Positions 43,577-52,024 of a stretch of 64,000 nucleotides of DNA are shown in pieces. Source of the DNA: UBA8958 sp964571695. GTDB lineage: Bacteria > Desulfobacterota > Syntrophia > Syntrophales > UBA8958. The first letter of the stretch is position 1; the number at the start of each line of letters is the position of its first letter. Where the stretch lies: assembly GCA_964571695.1 (NCBI GenBank), contig CAZNDG010000002.1:1-64000 (forward strand), read 5' to 3'. The notes beneath the pieces are model-generated. The model did not search any database. It was not told the DNA's origin and was given only the letters and a program-made list of their open reading frames with translations. The translations under genes and the position numbers were made by a program.

Positions 43577-44822
43577 GACGATTCTGGACAACGGACTGCG
43601 CATCATCTCGGAGGAGATCGAACATGTCCGTTCCATTTCCATCGGCATCTGGGTGGAGTGCGGTTCCCGTTACGAAGACGAACAGTCCAACGGGACCGCC
43701 CATTTTATCGAGCACATGCTCTTCAAGGGCACGGAGCGGCGGAGCGCCTTCGATATCGCGGCGGACATCGATTCCGTCGGCGGCGTCATGAACGCCTTCA
43801 CCAGCAAGGAGCTGACATCTTTTTATATCAAAATCCCGGATTACCATCTGGAACTGGCGATCGATTTACTGGCCGATATCTTCAACAATTCCCGATTCGA
43901 CGAGGGGGAAATCCTCAAAGAGAAGTCGGTAGTTCTCCAGGAGATCAGCATGCTGGAGGATTCTCCCGACGATTACATCCATGACTTTTTCGAAGCCAAT
44001 TTCTGGCGGGCTGACCGGCTGGGGATGCCGGTCTTGGGGACCAGGGAACGGGTCGAACGCTTTACCAGGGATTCCCTGCGGGGTTTTTTCCGCGGTCGTT
44101 ATCGAGGCCGGAAAGTCATCCTGACGGCGGCGGGACATTTGCGGCACGACCGCCTCGTGGCGCTCGCCGGCCGTGCCTTCGGGAAAATGGACGGCGAGGC
44201 GGAACCGATCGGCTTTACAACGCCCACCGTGTCCGCCAATATTTCCGTTCTGGAAAAGGATCTCGAACAGGTCCACCTCATGATCGGGACCATCGCCCCC
44301 TCGTCGCGGAGCGAACGGCGCCATGCGGGCTTTCTCATGAACGCCGTCCTGGGGGGGAGCATGAGTTCCCGCCTCTTTCAGGAAATCCGGGAAAAGAGGG
44401 GCCTCGCTTATGCAGTGCACTCCTACATTACCCCATACATGGATACGGGGATGCTGGCCGTCTATGTGGGGACGGGCAAAGAAGAGGTCCCGGAGGTATT
44501 GGGATTGATCCTCAACGAGCTGATGCGTCTGACCGGAGAGAGTCTGACCGGCAGGGAACTCCAGGGGGCGAAGGAGCTCATCAAGGGCAATTTCCTCCTG
44601 TCCATGGAAAGCACGGACAACCGGATGACCCGACTGGCGAAAAACGAAATCTGTTTCGGCCGCCACGTACCGCCGGAAGATGTGACGGCGGCCATCGACG
44701 CCGTCACCGACGGGGATGTCCTGACCCTGGCGCGGGAACTTTTCAACCCCAGCACGATCTCCATCTCCGCCATCGGTCCGGTGTCGGAGCGGGATCTGAC
44801 GCTCCATGTCCTGAACGGATAG
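43566..44822 (+). CDS. M16-family zinc peptidase (processing-peptidase-like)
   Basis: 418 residues. Inverted zinc motif H46-x-x-E49-H50 (HFIEHMLFKGT) with the downstream glutamate region (LQEISMLEDSPDDYIHD), then the non-catalytic M16_C domain. Single-chain bacterial homologs of mitochondrial processing peptidase/YmxG are frequently next to pnp; substrate unknown. Starts inside the pnp end. Confidence 0.94.
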   Translation: MYRKTILDNGLRIISEEIEHVRSISIGIWVECGSRYEDEQSNGTAHFIEHMLFKGTERRSAFDIAADIDSVGGVMNAFTSKELTSFYIKIPDYHLELAIDLLADIFNNSRFDEGEILKEKSVVLQEISMLEDSPDDYIHDFFEANFWRADRLGMPVLGTRERVERFTRDSLRGFFRGRYRGRKVILTAAGHLRHDRLVALAGRAFGKMDGEAEPIGFTTPTVSANISVLEKDLEQVHLMIGTIAPSSRSERRHAGFLMNAVLGGSMSSRLFQEIREKRGLAYAVHSYITPYMDTGMLAVYVGTGKEEVPEVLGLILNELMRLTGESLTGRELQGAKELIKGNFLLSMESTDNRMTRLAKNEICFGRHVPPEDVTAAIDAVTDGDVLTLARELFNPSTISISAIGPVSERDLTLHVLNG

Positions 44823-44861
44823 GCGGCGGGTAGGCAGCAGGGCGAAGGGCGGCAGACAATA

Positions 44862-45305
44862 TTGAATGAGATAGAAATAGAGATCGTTCAGTTACCGGGA
44901 TGCTCGGATCTGCCCCTGCCCAGGTACATGACGGAGCAGGCCGCCGGGATGGACATCTGTGCCGCCGTTGCGGAGGAAACGACTATTGCGCCCGGATGCC
45001 GGGCGGTGATTGCCACCGGTTTGGCCATCGCCCTTCCCCCGGGTTACGAGGCCCAGATCCGACCCCGGAGCGGCTTGGCGATGAAGCACGGCGTGACCCT
45101 CGTCAACGCCCCCGGCACCATCGACGCCGATTACCGAGGCGAGATCAAACTCCTGCTGGTAAATCTCGGCGACAAACCCTTTACGGTGCGGCGCGGGGAC
45201 CGGGTGGCCCAGATGGTGATCCAGCGGGTGAGCCGCGGACGGTGGCGTCGCCGGGAAGAACTGCCTCCCACGCCGCGGGGCGGCGGGGGATTCGGACATA
45301 CTTGA
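44862..45305 (+). CDS. dut: dUTP diphosphatase
   Basis: 147 residues from a TTG. Trimeric dUTPase hydrolysing dUTP to dUMP. Five motifs seen: AGMDICA, PRSGLAMKHGV, NAPGTIDADYRGE, RRGDRVAQMVI and the C-terminal RGGGGFGHT P-loop-like tail. The final Thr replaces the more common Ser in motif 5. 39 bp after the M16 gene; ends the long operon before MITE copy B. Confidence 0.95.
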   Translation: MNEIEIEIVQLPGCSDLPLPRYMTEQAAGMDICAAVAEETTIAPGCRAVIATGLAIALPPGYEAQIRPRSGLAMKHGVTLVNAPGTIDADYRGEIKLLLVNLGDKPFTVRRGDRVAQMVIQRVSRGRWRRREELPPTPRGGGGFGHT

Positions 45306-45337
45306 ATTGTTGCCGTTACCGTCGTGAAAGGTTATGG

Positions 45338-45504
45338 GAGAGCTTTGCATAACCGCGAAAAAATGATTCGCAAGCAGCGAATCAAATGTTTTTCGCCATT
45401 TCGTGGTTGAGCTTAATACCTTGTATTGAACAAGATTTATACGTTACCCATTGAGAAGCGAAAAAGATTTCTGAGCTGCGGCGAAGCCATTTTTCAAAGA
45501 TCTC
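45338..45504 (+). mobile_element. MITE-like 167-bp element, copy B (between dut and the DUF39 gene)
   Basis: Starts GAGAGCTTTGCATAACCG and ends CATTTTTCAAAGATCTC, so the ends are imperfect inverses. TATGG stands directly on both sides (45333-45337 and 45505-45509), a 5-bp target duplication. The most diverged of the three copies, yet the full length aligns with copy C without gaps. No coding frame of note. Confidence 0.85.
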
Positions 45505-45528
45505 TATGGGTAAAAGGTAAAGAGTGAG

Positions 45529-45592
45529 TGCGTTGAGCATCGCTAAAGCGGCGCTAAATAAAGGGGCATGAACCCGTAAACGGCGTCTTTTT
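45529..45592 (+). promoter_or_regulatory. Candidate structured leader of the DUF39 (homocysteine) gene
   Basis: Between MITE copy B and the DUF39 start is GTGCGTTGAGCAT followed by two direct CGCTAAA repeats (45541-45547 and 45552-45558), then TAAAGGGGC, a GGG-CATGAA-CCC hairpin and CCGT-AA-ACGG. The GCTAAA...AAAGGGG arrangement reminds me of small pseudoknotted SAM-responsive riboswitches (SAM-II/SAM-V type), which would suit a methionine-pathway gene. I cannot confirm the fold. Confidence 0.3.
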
Positions 45593-45605
45593 AGAGGTTT
45601 ACATT

Positions 45606-46775
45606 ATGAAGAAAAACAGGGTGAGCAAGACCTATCAGGAAATCAACGAGAAGATCCGTCAGGGCAAGGCGGTGGTGTTGACCGCCGAAGAGATGATCGA
45701 CGTGGTGGAACGCCACGGCGAGGCGGAGGCAGCCCGACGGGTGGATGTGGTGACCACCGGGACCTTCAGCCCCATGTGCTCCTCCGGCGCCTTCCTCAAT
45801 TTCGGTCATACCTCCCCGAAGATCAAGGCGGCCCGGGTGTGGCTCAACGACGTCCCGGCTTACGGCGGCCTGGCGGCAGTGGACTGTTACCTCGGCGCGA
45901 CGGAGGTGGCGGAGGGGGACCCCCTGAACAGCGTCTATCCCGGCGAGTTCAACTACGGCGGCGGGCATGTCATCGAAGACCTCGTGGCGGGCAATGTCGT
46001 CCGGCTTCGTCTGGAAGGCTACGGCACGGACTGCTATCCCGCCCGGAAGCAGGAGCGGAACATGACCCTTTCGGACATGCGGGACGCCATCCTCTTCAAT
46101 CCCCGCAATGCCTACCAGAACTACAGTTGCGCCGTAAACGTGTCGGACAAGACAATCTACACCTACATGGGGATGCTCCGTCCCCGCCTGGCCAACGCCA
46201 ACTATGCCACCTCGGGGCAGTTGAGCCCCCTGTTCAACGATCCGTACTACCGCACGATCGGTCTGGGGACGAGGATCTTTCTGGGAGGCGCCCAGGGATA
46301 CGTGGCCTGGCACGGGACACAGCACAATCCCCATGTCCAGCGGGGGAAAAACGGCGTACCCCGGGAGGGCGCCGGCACCCTGGCGACCATCGGCAACCTC
46401 AAGGAAATGTCGCCGCGATGGCTGGTGGGGGCCAGCATGCTGGGTTACGGGGTCTCGTTGTATGTGGGGATCGGGATCCCCATTCCCATCCTCAACGAGG
46501 AGATGGCCAGGTTTACGGGCGTCCGGGACGACGATATCTATGTTCAGATATATGATTATAGCATGGATTATCCCAAGGGCGATACCAAGAGCCTGGGAGA
46601 GGTAAGTTATGGCGATTTGCGGACGGGGGAAATCGTCCTCAACGGTAAAAAAATTTCCACCGCTCCCCTGTCCAGTTATTACAAGGCCAGAGAAATAGCA
46701 GTGATATTGAAGGAGTGGATCGAGCAGGGAGATTTTCTCCTGGGCGAGCCCCAGCATCTTTTGCCTTCGGTTTGA
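45606..46775 (+). CDS. Homocysteine biosynthesis protein (DUF39 / HcyS-like)
   Basis: 389 residues. Starts KKNRVSKTYQEINEKIRQGKAVVLTAEEM and continues with VVTTGTFSPMCSSGAFLNFGH, the DUF39 signature. Archaeal homologs (MA1821) take part in forming homocysteine from aspartate semialdehyde and sulfide through a cysteine persulfide. Here C58 (MCSSG) and C143 (TDCYPARKQ) are the likely equivalents of the essential cysteines. The C-terminal CBS or ferredoxin module of some homologs is absent, and no MA1822-like NIL/ferredoxin gene is adjacent. Confidence 0.9.
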   Translation: MKKNRVSKTYQEINEKIRQGKAVVLTAEEMIDVVERHGEAEAARRVDVVTTGTFSPMCSSGAFLNFGHTSPKIKAARVWLNDVPAYGGLAAVDCYLGATEVAEGDPLNSVYPGEFNYGGGHVIEDLVAGNVVRLRLEGYGTDCYPARKQERNMTLSDMRDAILFNPRNAYQNYSCAVNVSDKTIYTYMGMLRPRLANANYATSGQLSPLFNDPYYRTIGLGTRIFLGGAQGYVAWHGTQHNPHVQRGKNGVPREGAGTLATIGNLKEMSPRWLVGASMLGYGVSLYVGIGIPIPILNEEMARFTGVRDDDIYVQIYDYSMDYPKGDTKSLGEVSYGDLRTGEIVLNGKKISTAPLSSYYKAREIAVILKEWIEQGDFLLGEPQHLLPSV

Positions 46776-46815
46776 GGGGAAGATAAAAATTTTTCGCTGG
46801 AACATATTATTTTTA

Positions 46816-46844
46816 TTGCGAAGAGAGGATTTTTATTTTACAAT
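46816..46844 (+). promoter_or_regulatory. Candidate promoter for the ftsB-like/pilMNOPQ operon
   Basis: TTGCGA (46816-46821), 17-base spacer, TACAAT (46839-46844), in an AT-rich stretch 32 bases before the FtsB-like start. Confidence 0.55.
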
Positions 46845-46875
46845 AAGCAAAATTTGATCATTAAAAGCAGGCATC

Positions 46876-47142
46876 ATGAAAATCGGGCGTTACGTGTTAG
46901 CGTTGGCTCTATTCATAGGCGCCATGATGGTGTTCGGCAACCGGGGCCTGATCGATAATTATGTGATGCGGGAGCAATTGCAGACCCTGAGCAGGGCAAA
47001 CCAGGAAATAGATAATGAAAACAGTGAGTTGCGGAAGATAGTGTATTGCTTGCGGACCGATCTTCATTATATAGAAATGGTTGCCCGCAACGATCTCGAG
47101 ATGGTCAAGAAGGGGGATCTGGTTTACAGAAGCGCCCGATAG
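46876..47142 (+). CDS. FtsB/DivIC-like septum-formation-initiator family protein
   Basis: 88 residues: one transmembrane segment (about 5-22) followed by a coiled coil (MREQLQTLSRANQEIDNENSELRKIVYCLRTD) and the short conserved end YIEMVARNDLEMVKKGDLVYR that defines the DivIC/FtsB family. In division, FtsB bridges FtsL and FtsQ. Sits 22 bp before pilM and probably shares its promoter; FtsB-like genes outside division clusters occur in Deltaproteobacteria. Confidence 0.88.
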   Translation: MKIGRYVLALALFIGAMMVFGNRGLIDNYVMREQLQTLSRANQEIDNENSELRKIVYCLRTDLHYIEMVARNDLEMVKKGDLVYRSAR

Positions 47143-47163
47143 ACAAGTAACTCTGCGAGAACA

Positions 47164-48357
47164 ATGATCGACTTCAAATCACTATTTGCCAGAAAGAAGG
47201 ATCCCGCGGCGGCAGTGGCGCCCGCGGCGCCGGCCAAGGAAAACAAATTCAGCAAAAGCCTGCAGGGCCTCACCCAGTTCGATCTCAAAAGCCTCTTTTC
47301 CGGAAAAAAACAATTCGTCGGTCTTGATGTCGGTTCCAGCTCCCTGAAACTCGTCGAAATCCTGGGTGACAAGGGGGCGTACACGATGAACCGCTTCCTC
47401 ATGACCCCCCTGGCGCGGGGAGTAATCGTCGATGGGGCCGTCACGGATGTGGATGCCCTCGCCGAGGCGATCAAGGGGCTTTTCCAGAATTCCAGCTGTC
47501 AGAAGAAGGAAATCGTCGCCTCTCTCTCCGGCCATAACGTCATCATCAAGAAGGCCCCCTTTCCGCAGATGGAAGACAAGGAACTGCAGGAAACCATCCG
47601 GGATGAAGCGGGGAAATACCTCCCCTTCGACAATATGGATGACGTCAATTTCGATTTTCAGGTCCTGGGGCCCGCGGCGGGGAATCCCAACCTCAACGAA
47701 GTCATCATTGTGGCTGCGAAGAAAGAAGTCATGGATGGATATGTGGAGGCAGTTGAATTGGCGGGTCTTTCCCTGGCGATCATGGATGTCGACTCCTTCG
47801 CCCTGGAGACGATGTACATGGAAAATTATGATTACGAAGAGAACGACGTCGTCGTCATTGCCAATATCGGAGCCGGCATCACCAACCTCAACGTCCTGCG
47901 GAACGCCACCTCCATCTTCACCCGTGATTTCACCATGGGCGGCAACATGATCACCGAGGCCATCGAGTCCCAGTTCGGGGTCACCCCGGAGGAAGCGGAA
48001 AAGATCAAGATTTTCGGTCCCGAGGGGGATGAGTTTGCCAAAAGCGAATTCTTCCGGAATACCCTCATGTACCTGGCCGATCCCCTCTGCGGGGAGATCG
48101 AACGCTCCATCGATTATTTTCGCTCCACCTACAGCGATGAGGACATAAAGATGATCCTCCTGGCCGGCGGTGGCGCCAATATCCCCGGCATCGCCAACGA
48201 TCTTGCCCAGCGGATGTCCGTACCGGTGGAGATCATCAATCCGTTCCGGAAAATCAACTACAACCGCAAGCTCCTGGATGACGAATACGTCAAGGAGATC
48301 GCCCCCATTGCCGCCGTCGGGGTGGGGCTGGCGTTGAGAAAGCTGGGGGACAAATGA
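47164..48357 (+). CDS. pilM: Type IV pilus assembly ATPase-like protein PilM
   Basis: 397 residues. Cytoplasmic actin-like protein that binds the PilN N-terminus. Core starts KQFVGLDVGSSSLKLVEI (phosphate-1 type motif); VIANIGAGITNLNVL and MILLAGGGANIPGIANDL follow. A roughly 45-residue N-terminal extension precedes the core, and within it IDFKSLFARKK is echoed by FDLKSLFSGKK just before the core, as if the first segment had been duplicated. First of pilMNOPQ; the stop overlaps pilN. Confidence 0.95.
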   Translation: MIDFKSLFARKKDPAAAVAPAAPAKENKFSKSLQGLTQFDLKSLFSGKKQFVGLDVGSSSLKLVEILGDKGAYTMNRFLMTPLARGVIVDGAVTDVDALAEAIKGLFQNSSCQKKEIVASLSGHNVIIKKAPFPQMEDKELQETIRDEAGKYLPFDNMDDVNFDFQVLGPAAGNPNLNEVIIVAAKKEVMDGYVEAVELAGLSLAIMDVDSFALETMYMENYDYEENDVVVIANIGAGITNLNVLRNATSIFTRDFTMGGNMITEAIESQFGVTPEEAEKIKIFGPEGDEFAKSEFFRNTLMYLADPLCGEIERSIDYFRSTYSDEDIKMILLAGGGANIPGIANDLAQRMSVPVEIINPFRKINYNRKLLDDEYVKEIAPIAAVGVGLALRKLGDK

Positions 48358-48902
48358 TCCGGATCAACCTTCTCCCCTACCATGAAAAGGCGAAAAAGGA
48401 GACCCAGACCCGGCAGATCGTCATCATCGCCGGCGCCTTTATCGTCTTCCTGCTAATTGTCGGGGCTGTGCATCTGTGGATCACCATGTCGGTCAGCGGC
48501 CTGGAAAAGGACGTCAAAACCAAGGAAGAGCGGATTGTCGTCCTCAACAAGCTCATCGGGGAGGTGGAGCAGATCCGCAACGAGAAGAGGATCCTCGAGA
48601 GGAAGCTGGGGGTCATTCAGAATCTTGAAAAGAATCGCAATTATCCGGTGCGTCTTTTTGCCGATGTGGCCTCTCAGGTGCCGAACAAAGACGTCTGGCT
48701 GGAGAAGCTCTCCCAGAAAGGCCAGTCCCTGGCGTTGGAAGGCAAGGCCCGGGACAACTTCGCACTCGTCCGGTTTATAAAGAATATGGAAGGTTCCATG
48801 TATATCCAGTCGGTGGAATTGGTATCCTCCAAGCAGACGGAGGTTTCCGGGATGAAGCTCCAGCAGTTTGTCCTGGCCTGCGTCCTGAAAAGTGGTGTGT
48901 AA
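48354..48902 (+). CDS. pilN: Type IV pilus inner-membrane protein PilN
   Basis: 182 residues. Begins MIRINLLPYHEKAKKE: INLLP is the PilM-binding motif. One transmembrane helix (about 22-45), then a coiled coil and a ferredoxin-like periplasmic domain (DVWLEKLSQKGQSLALEGKARD). Forms the alignment complex with PilM, PilO and PilP. ATGA-type overlap with pilM; 3 bp before pilO. Confidence 0.95.
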   Translation: MIRINLLPYHEKAKKETQTRQIVIIAGAFIVFLLIVGAVHLWITMSVSGLEKDVKTKEERIVVLNKLIGEVEQIRNEKRILERKLGVIQNLEKNRNYPVRLFADVASQVPNKDVWLEKLSQKGQSLALEGKARDNFALVRFIKNMEGSMYIQSVELVSSKQTEVSGMKLQQFVLACVLKSGV

Positions 48903-48905
48903 ATC

Positions 48906-49640
48906 ATGGCAATCACCGCGGAAGATCTGAAAAAAATCTCACCCAGGATGCTGGCCTTGCTTTTGGCGGTGGTCTTTCTGCTCTTGGGCTATTTCTACTG
49001 GTTCTTCCTCTTCCAGGCCGCCTGGGAGAAACGCACGGCCCTGCGGACCAAGACGGAGGAACTGGCCCAGCAAATCGCGGACAAGGAACGGATTGCCGCC
49101 CAAAAAGACAAATATCTCAAAGAAGTAGCGATGTTGAAAGAGGCCTTCGTCATCGCCCTGACCAAGCTGCCGGACCAGCGGGAGATACCGGGACTGCTTC
49201 AGTCCGTCTCCCTGGCCGGGAAGGCCGCGGGGGTGGAATTTCTCCTTTTCGAGCCGAAGCCGCCGGAGATACCCGCGGCGCAACCGGCGGGGAAGGGGGC
49301 GGAAGTCCGGGCCAACTTGAAACCTTCGGACCAGCGGGTCGAACAAAAGCCTGGGGAACAGGCCAAGGGCGGGCCGAAACCACCCTCCCTTCCGGACAGG
49401 TTTTATGAAGAAATACCCGTAAAGGTGAACCTTTCCGGTAAGTTCAACGGCATGATCTATTTCTTCGAAAAGGTCTCCAAGTTGCCGCGGATCGTCAATA
49501 TCGAGGATATCTCCTTTGGCGATGCCAAGGATGTGCCGAGACGGGGCCGGATCGTCAATGCGAACTGCACCGTCAAGACCTATATGTTTACGGAAAAAGT
49601 AGAAAAAAAAGGCGGAAAACCGGATGAGACAAAAAAATGA
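48906..49640 (+). CDS. pilO: Type IV pilus inner-membrane protein PilO
   Basis: 244 residues. Cytoplasmic N-terminus, one transmembrane helix (about 16-37), coiled coil (TALRTKTEELAQQIADKERIAAQKDKYLKEVAMLKEAF), then the periplasmic ferredoxin-like domain (YEEIPVKVNLSGKFNGMIYFFEKVSKLPRIVNIEDISF). It has a low-complexity insert (PAAQPAGKGAEVRANLKPSDQRVEQKPG, about 122-150). Heterodimerises with PilN. Its 3' end overlaps pilP by 17 bp. Confidence 0.95.
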   Translation: MAITAEDLKKISPRMLALLLAVVFLLLGYFYWFFLFQAAWEKRTALRTKTEELAQQIADKERIAAQKDKYLKEVAMLKEAFVIALTKLPDQREIPGLLQSVSLAGKAAGVEFLLFEPKPPEIPAAQPAGKGAEVRANLKPSDQRVEQKPGEQAKGGPKPPSLPDRFYEEIPVKVNLSGKFNGMIYFFEKVSKLPRIVNIEDISFGDAKDVPRRGRIVNANCTVKTYMFTEKVEKKGGKPDETKK

Positions 49641-50133
49641 CCTGCTGATGTGGCCATTGATCCTGGCGGGACTTTTTCTTGTCGTCGGGATTGGATGGTC
49701 CGCTCCGCCGCCCGACACCAAACCCGGCCCGGCGTCGCCCGCGGCGCCGACTGCCTTCTCCTACGATCCCGCCGGAAAGCCGGATCCCTTCCAGCCCTTT
49801 GTTGAGGCGGAGTTGGCAGCCCGCAAGCGCCTGGAGATGGCGAAACAGAAAAATCTTCCCCTTTCCCCCTTGCAACGGGCGGGGGTGGAGAGCTTCAGAC
49901 TTCTTGGCATCGCGGGAAATCAGAACAAACGAACGGCCCTGATCCAGGATGTCTCCGGCCGACCTTACTATATCTCGGTAGGCACGCACATCGGACTCCA
50001 TAACGGCAGGGTGGTGGAAATACGCGGCGACCGGGTGGTGGTCGCGGAGCCGGTCCCGACCGGTGGCAAAAAGGATAAAACACGGATAATAGAAATGAAG
50101 CTTCGTAAAGAAGAAGAAAAGGGGAGACCATGA
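49624..50133 (+). CDS. pilP: Type IV pilus assembly protein PilP
   Basis: 169 residues. Links the PilN/PilO complex to the PilQ secretin. PilP core: GKPDPFQPFVEAE and a beta domain FRLLGIAGNQNKRTALIQDVSGRPYYISVGTHIGLHNGRVVEI. The N-terminus (RQKNDLLMWPLILAGLFLVVGIGWSA) is a hydrophobic signal or anchor but has no cysteine for lipidation, unlike most PilP lipoproteins. Overlaps pilO and pilQ. Confidence 0.93.
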   Translation: MRQKNDLLMWPLILAGLFLVVGIGWSAPPPDTKPGPASPAAPTAFSYDPAGKPDPFQPFVEAELAARKRLEMAKQKNLPLSPLQRAGVESFRLLGIAGNQNKRTALIQDVSGRPYYISVGTHIGLHNGRVVEIRGDRVVVAEPVPTGGKKDKTRIIEMKLRKEEEKGRP

Positions 50134-51911
50134 ACGGATACTTATCATGGACTTGCTGGGCCTTGGTCGGCGTCTTGCTTTTCGGAGGCATCGGAGTCGC
50201 CGCAGGGGCATCGGCGCCGGGCGGCGGGCAGGCCGGACCGGTGAAGGTGACGGCAAAGGCGGACAGCCAGACGGGTTATCTGGAAGACATCCTGTTCGAG
50301 AAGGAATCCGGCCGGGAAAAAGTGGTCCTGGTCCTCTCCCGCCAGGCCGGCGTCCAGATCGACGGCAAGGCCGAACCGGCGCTGCTGGTGCGGATACCCA
50401 ATACCTTCGTGCCTGATGACCTCCGCAAGACCCTGGGGCAGGGCGCCTTGACCAGCGTCCTCCGGGCGGTTCCCAGTCAGGGAATGGAGCAGGGCAAACC
50501 CCTGGCCATGATCACCATCGAGTTGCAGCAGCGGCGTCCCTACCTGGTGAAACAGCAGGGAAACAACGTCATTATCGATTTCAACCTGGGCGCCCAGGCG
50601 GCTGCTATGGAAGACGGGAAGAGTACGGTCGCCGCCGCATCCTCCCGGAATCAGACGGCCCCGGCGGCGACAGGCAAGACCGACGCCGCCGTCTCCGCGG
50701 CCGCCGCGAAGGATGCGGGCAAGAAAGATAACGGCAAGGCCCGGGGGCCATCCCCGGATGGGGAAATGAAATATACCGGGCAGAAGATCAGCATCGATTT
50801 CCATGAGGCTGATCTCCGCGCTGTGCTGCGGCTTTTGGGCGAGCAGGCGGGAAAAAGCATCGTCACCAGTCCCGAGGTCAAGGGGGTGACGACCATAAGC
50901 ATGCAGCAGGTGCCCTGGGATCAAGTCCTCGATACGCTTCTTGGTCTGCACGGCCTTACCAAGCGGGAAGAAGGCAACGTGATCACCGTCCTCACCCTGA
51001 CCCGGGCCAAGCAGGACGAATCGGACCGGGCGGCGGCGGTGGAGGCGCGCAAGAAGGCGGAAGAAGCAGCCAAGGAGGCCGCCAACAAGATGGATCTGGA
51101 GAAGGGCAAACTCAGGCAGCTACTGATCGAGGCGAAGATTCTCGAGGTCAACGAATCCTTTCTCCGGCAGATCGGTGTGCGGTGGGGCGCCGGCGCTCAG
51201 ACCAATCTGGGGAACAACGATTACTCCATGGGCATGCTGGGCGGCACCGGCAACTTGACGACGCCCATCACCAAGCTCAACACCGGCGTATCCCTGACCA
51301 GGGACGCCCTGGCGCTGGGGTTTGCCACCACTGCCTTTGCCCCGACCCTGGGCATTATCCTGGGTGGATCGAATGCGGTCCTCAACGCCCAGATCGCCGC
51401 CCTGGATACCACGACTAACGGCAGACTCCTGTCCTCGCCCCGGGTTCTTACCCAAGACACACAGAAAGCGGTTATCGAACAGGGCGAGGAGGTACCCGTG
51501 GTGACGCCGGGAACGGCCAATAATCCCCCGACCACGACCTACAAACAGGCCACCCTGAAACTGGAGGTGACGCCGGAAATCAAGTCGGATGATCATGTCC
51601 TGATGACCATCAAGGCGAAGAACGACCGGCCCAACAAGGCGGAAAAGGATCTCAACACGGGGAATATGCCCATCTACACCAACAGCGTCGATTCCAAGGT
51701 AGTTGTCAAAGACGGCGATACCATCGTCATCGGCGGCATCCTCAAGACGGAAGATTCAAAGGTTACTTATGGCGTTCCCTGGCTCTCCCAGATCCCGGTA
51801 CTCGGCTGGCTGTTCAAATACGACGACATCACCAAGACCAAGCGGGAATTGCTGATTTTTGTCACACCGAGGATCATCAAGGCGGAAGACGCGGCCTTCA
51901 CCAGGATGTAG
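50130..51911 (+). CDS. pilQ: Type IV pilus secretin PilQ
   Basis: 593 residues. Outer-membrane channel for the pilus. Signal peptide (1-26), one AMIN domain (about 45-150), an alanine-rich linker (156-205), a secretin N0/STN domain (KISIDFHEADLRAVLRLLGEQAGKSIVTSPEVKG, 215-290), the N1 region, and a C-terminal secretin domain (VLTQDTQKAVIEQGEEVPVV, VIGGILKTEDSKVTYGVPWLSQIPVLGWLFK, ELLIFVTPRII). Shorter than multi-AMIN PilQ proteins. Last gene of pilMNOPQ. Confidence 0.96.
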   Translation: MNGYLSWTCWALVGVLLFGGIGVAAGASAPGGGQAGPVKVTAKADSQTGYLEDILFEKESGREKVVLVLSRQAGVQIDGKAEPALLVRIPNTFVPDDLRKTLGQGALTSVLRAVPSQGMEQGKPLAMITIELQQRRPYLVKQQGNNVIIDFNLGAQAAAMEDGKSTVAAASSRNQTAPAATGKTDAAVSAAAAKDAGKKDNGKARGPSPDGEMKYTGQKISIDFHEADLRAVLRLLGEQAGKSIVTSPEVKGVTTISMQQVPWDQVLDTLLGLHGLTKREEGNVITVLTLTRAKQDESDRAAAVEARKKAEEAAKEAANKMDLEKGKLRQLLIEAKILEVNESFLRQIGVRWGAGAQTNLGNNDYSMGMLGGTGNLTTPITKLNTGVSLTRDALALGFATTAFAPTLGIILGGSNAVLNAQIAALDTTTNGRLLSSPRVLTQDTQKAVIEQGEEVPVVTPGTANNPPTTTYKQATLKLEVTPEIKSDDHVLMTIKAKNDRPNKAEKDLNTGNMPIYTNSVDSKVVVKDGDTIVIGGILKTEDSKVTYGVPWLSQIPVLGWLFKYDDITKTKRELLIFVTPRIIKAEDAAFTRM

Positions 51912-51965
51912 ATCGTAATTACGGCGGGCACGGCGACAAATAACATCGAGATTATCAGACATGGT

Positions 51966-51999
51966 CCGCCGGGGCGCGAGTTCTGCCGCTCCCCGGCGG
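51966..51999. terminator. Strong GC hairpin between convergent pilQ and outer-membrane gene
   Basis: CCGCCGGGG (51966-51974) and CCCCGGCGG (51991-51999) form nine perfect pairs around a 16-base loop. It lacks a T-run on either strand, so it may act as a bidirectional RNA stabiliser or a Rho-independent-like barrier rather than a classical terminator. Confidence 0.5.
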
Positions 52000-52024
52000 G
52001 TTATGGGAAACATCTTGAATCGGC

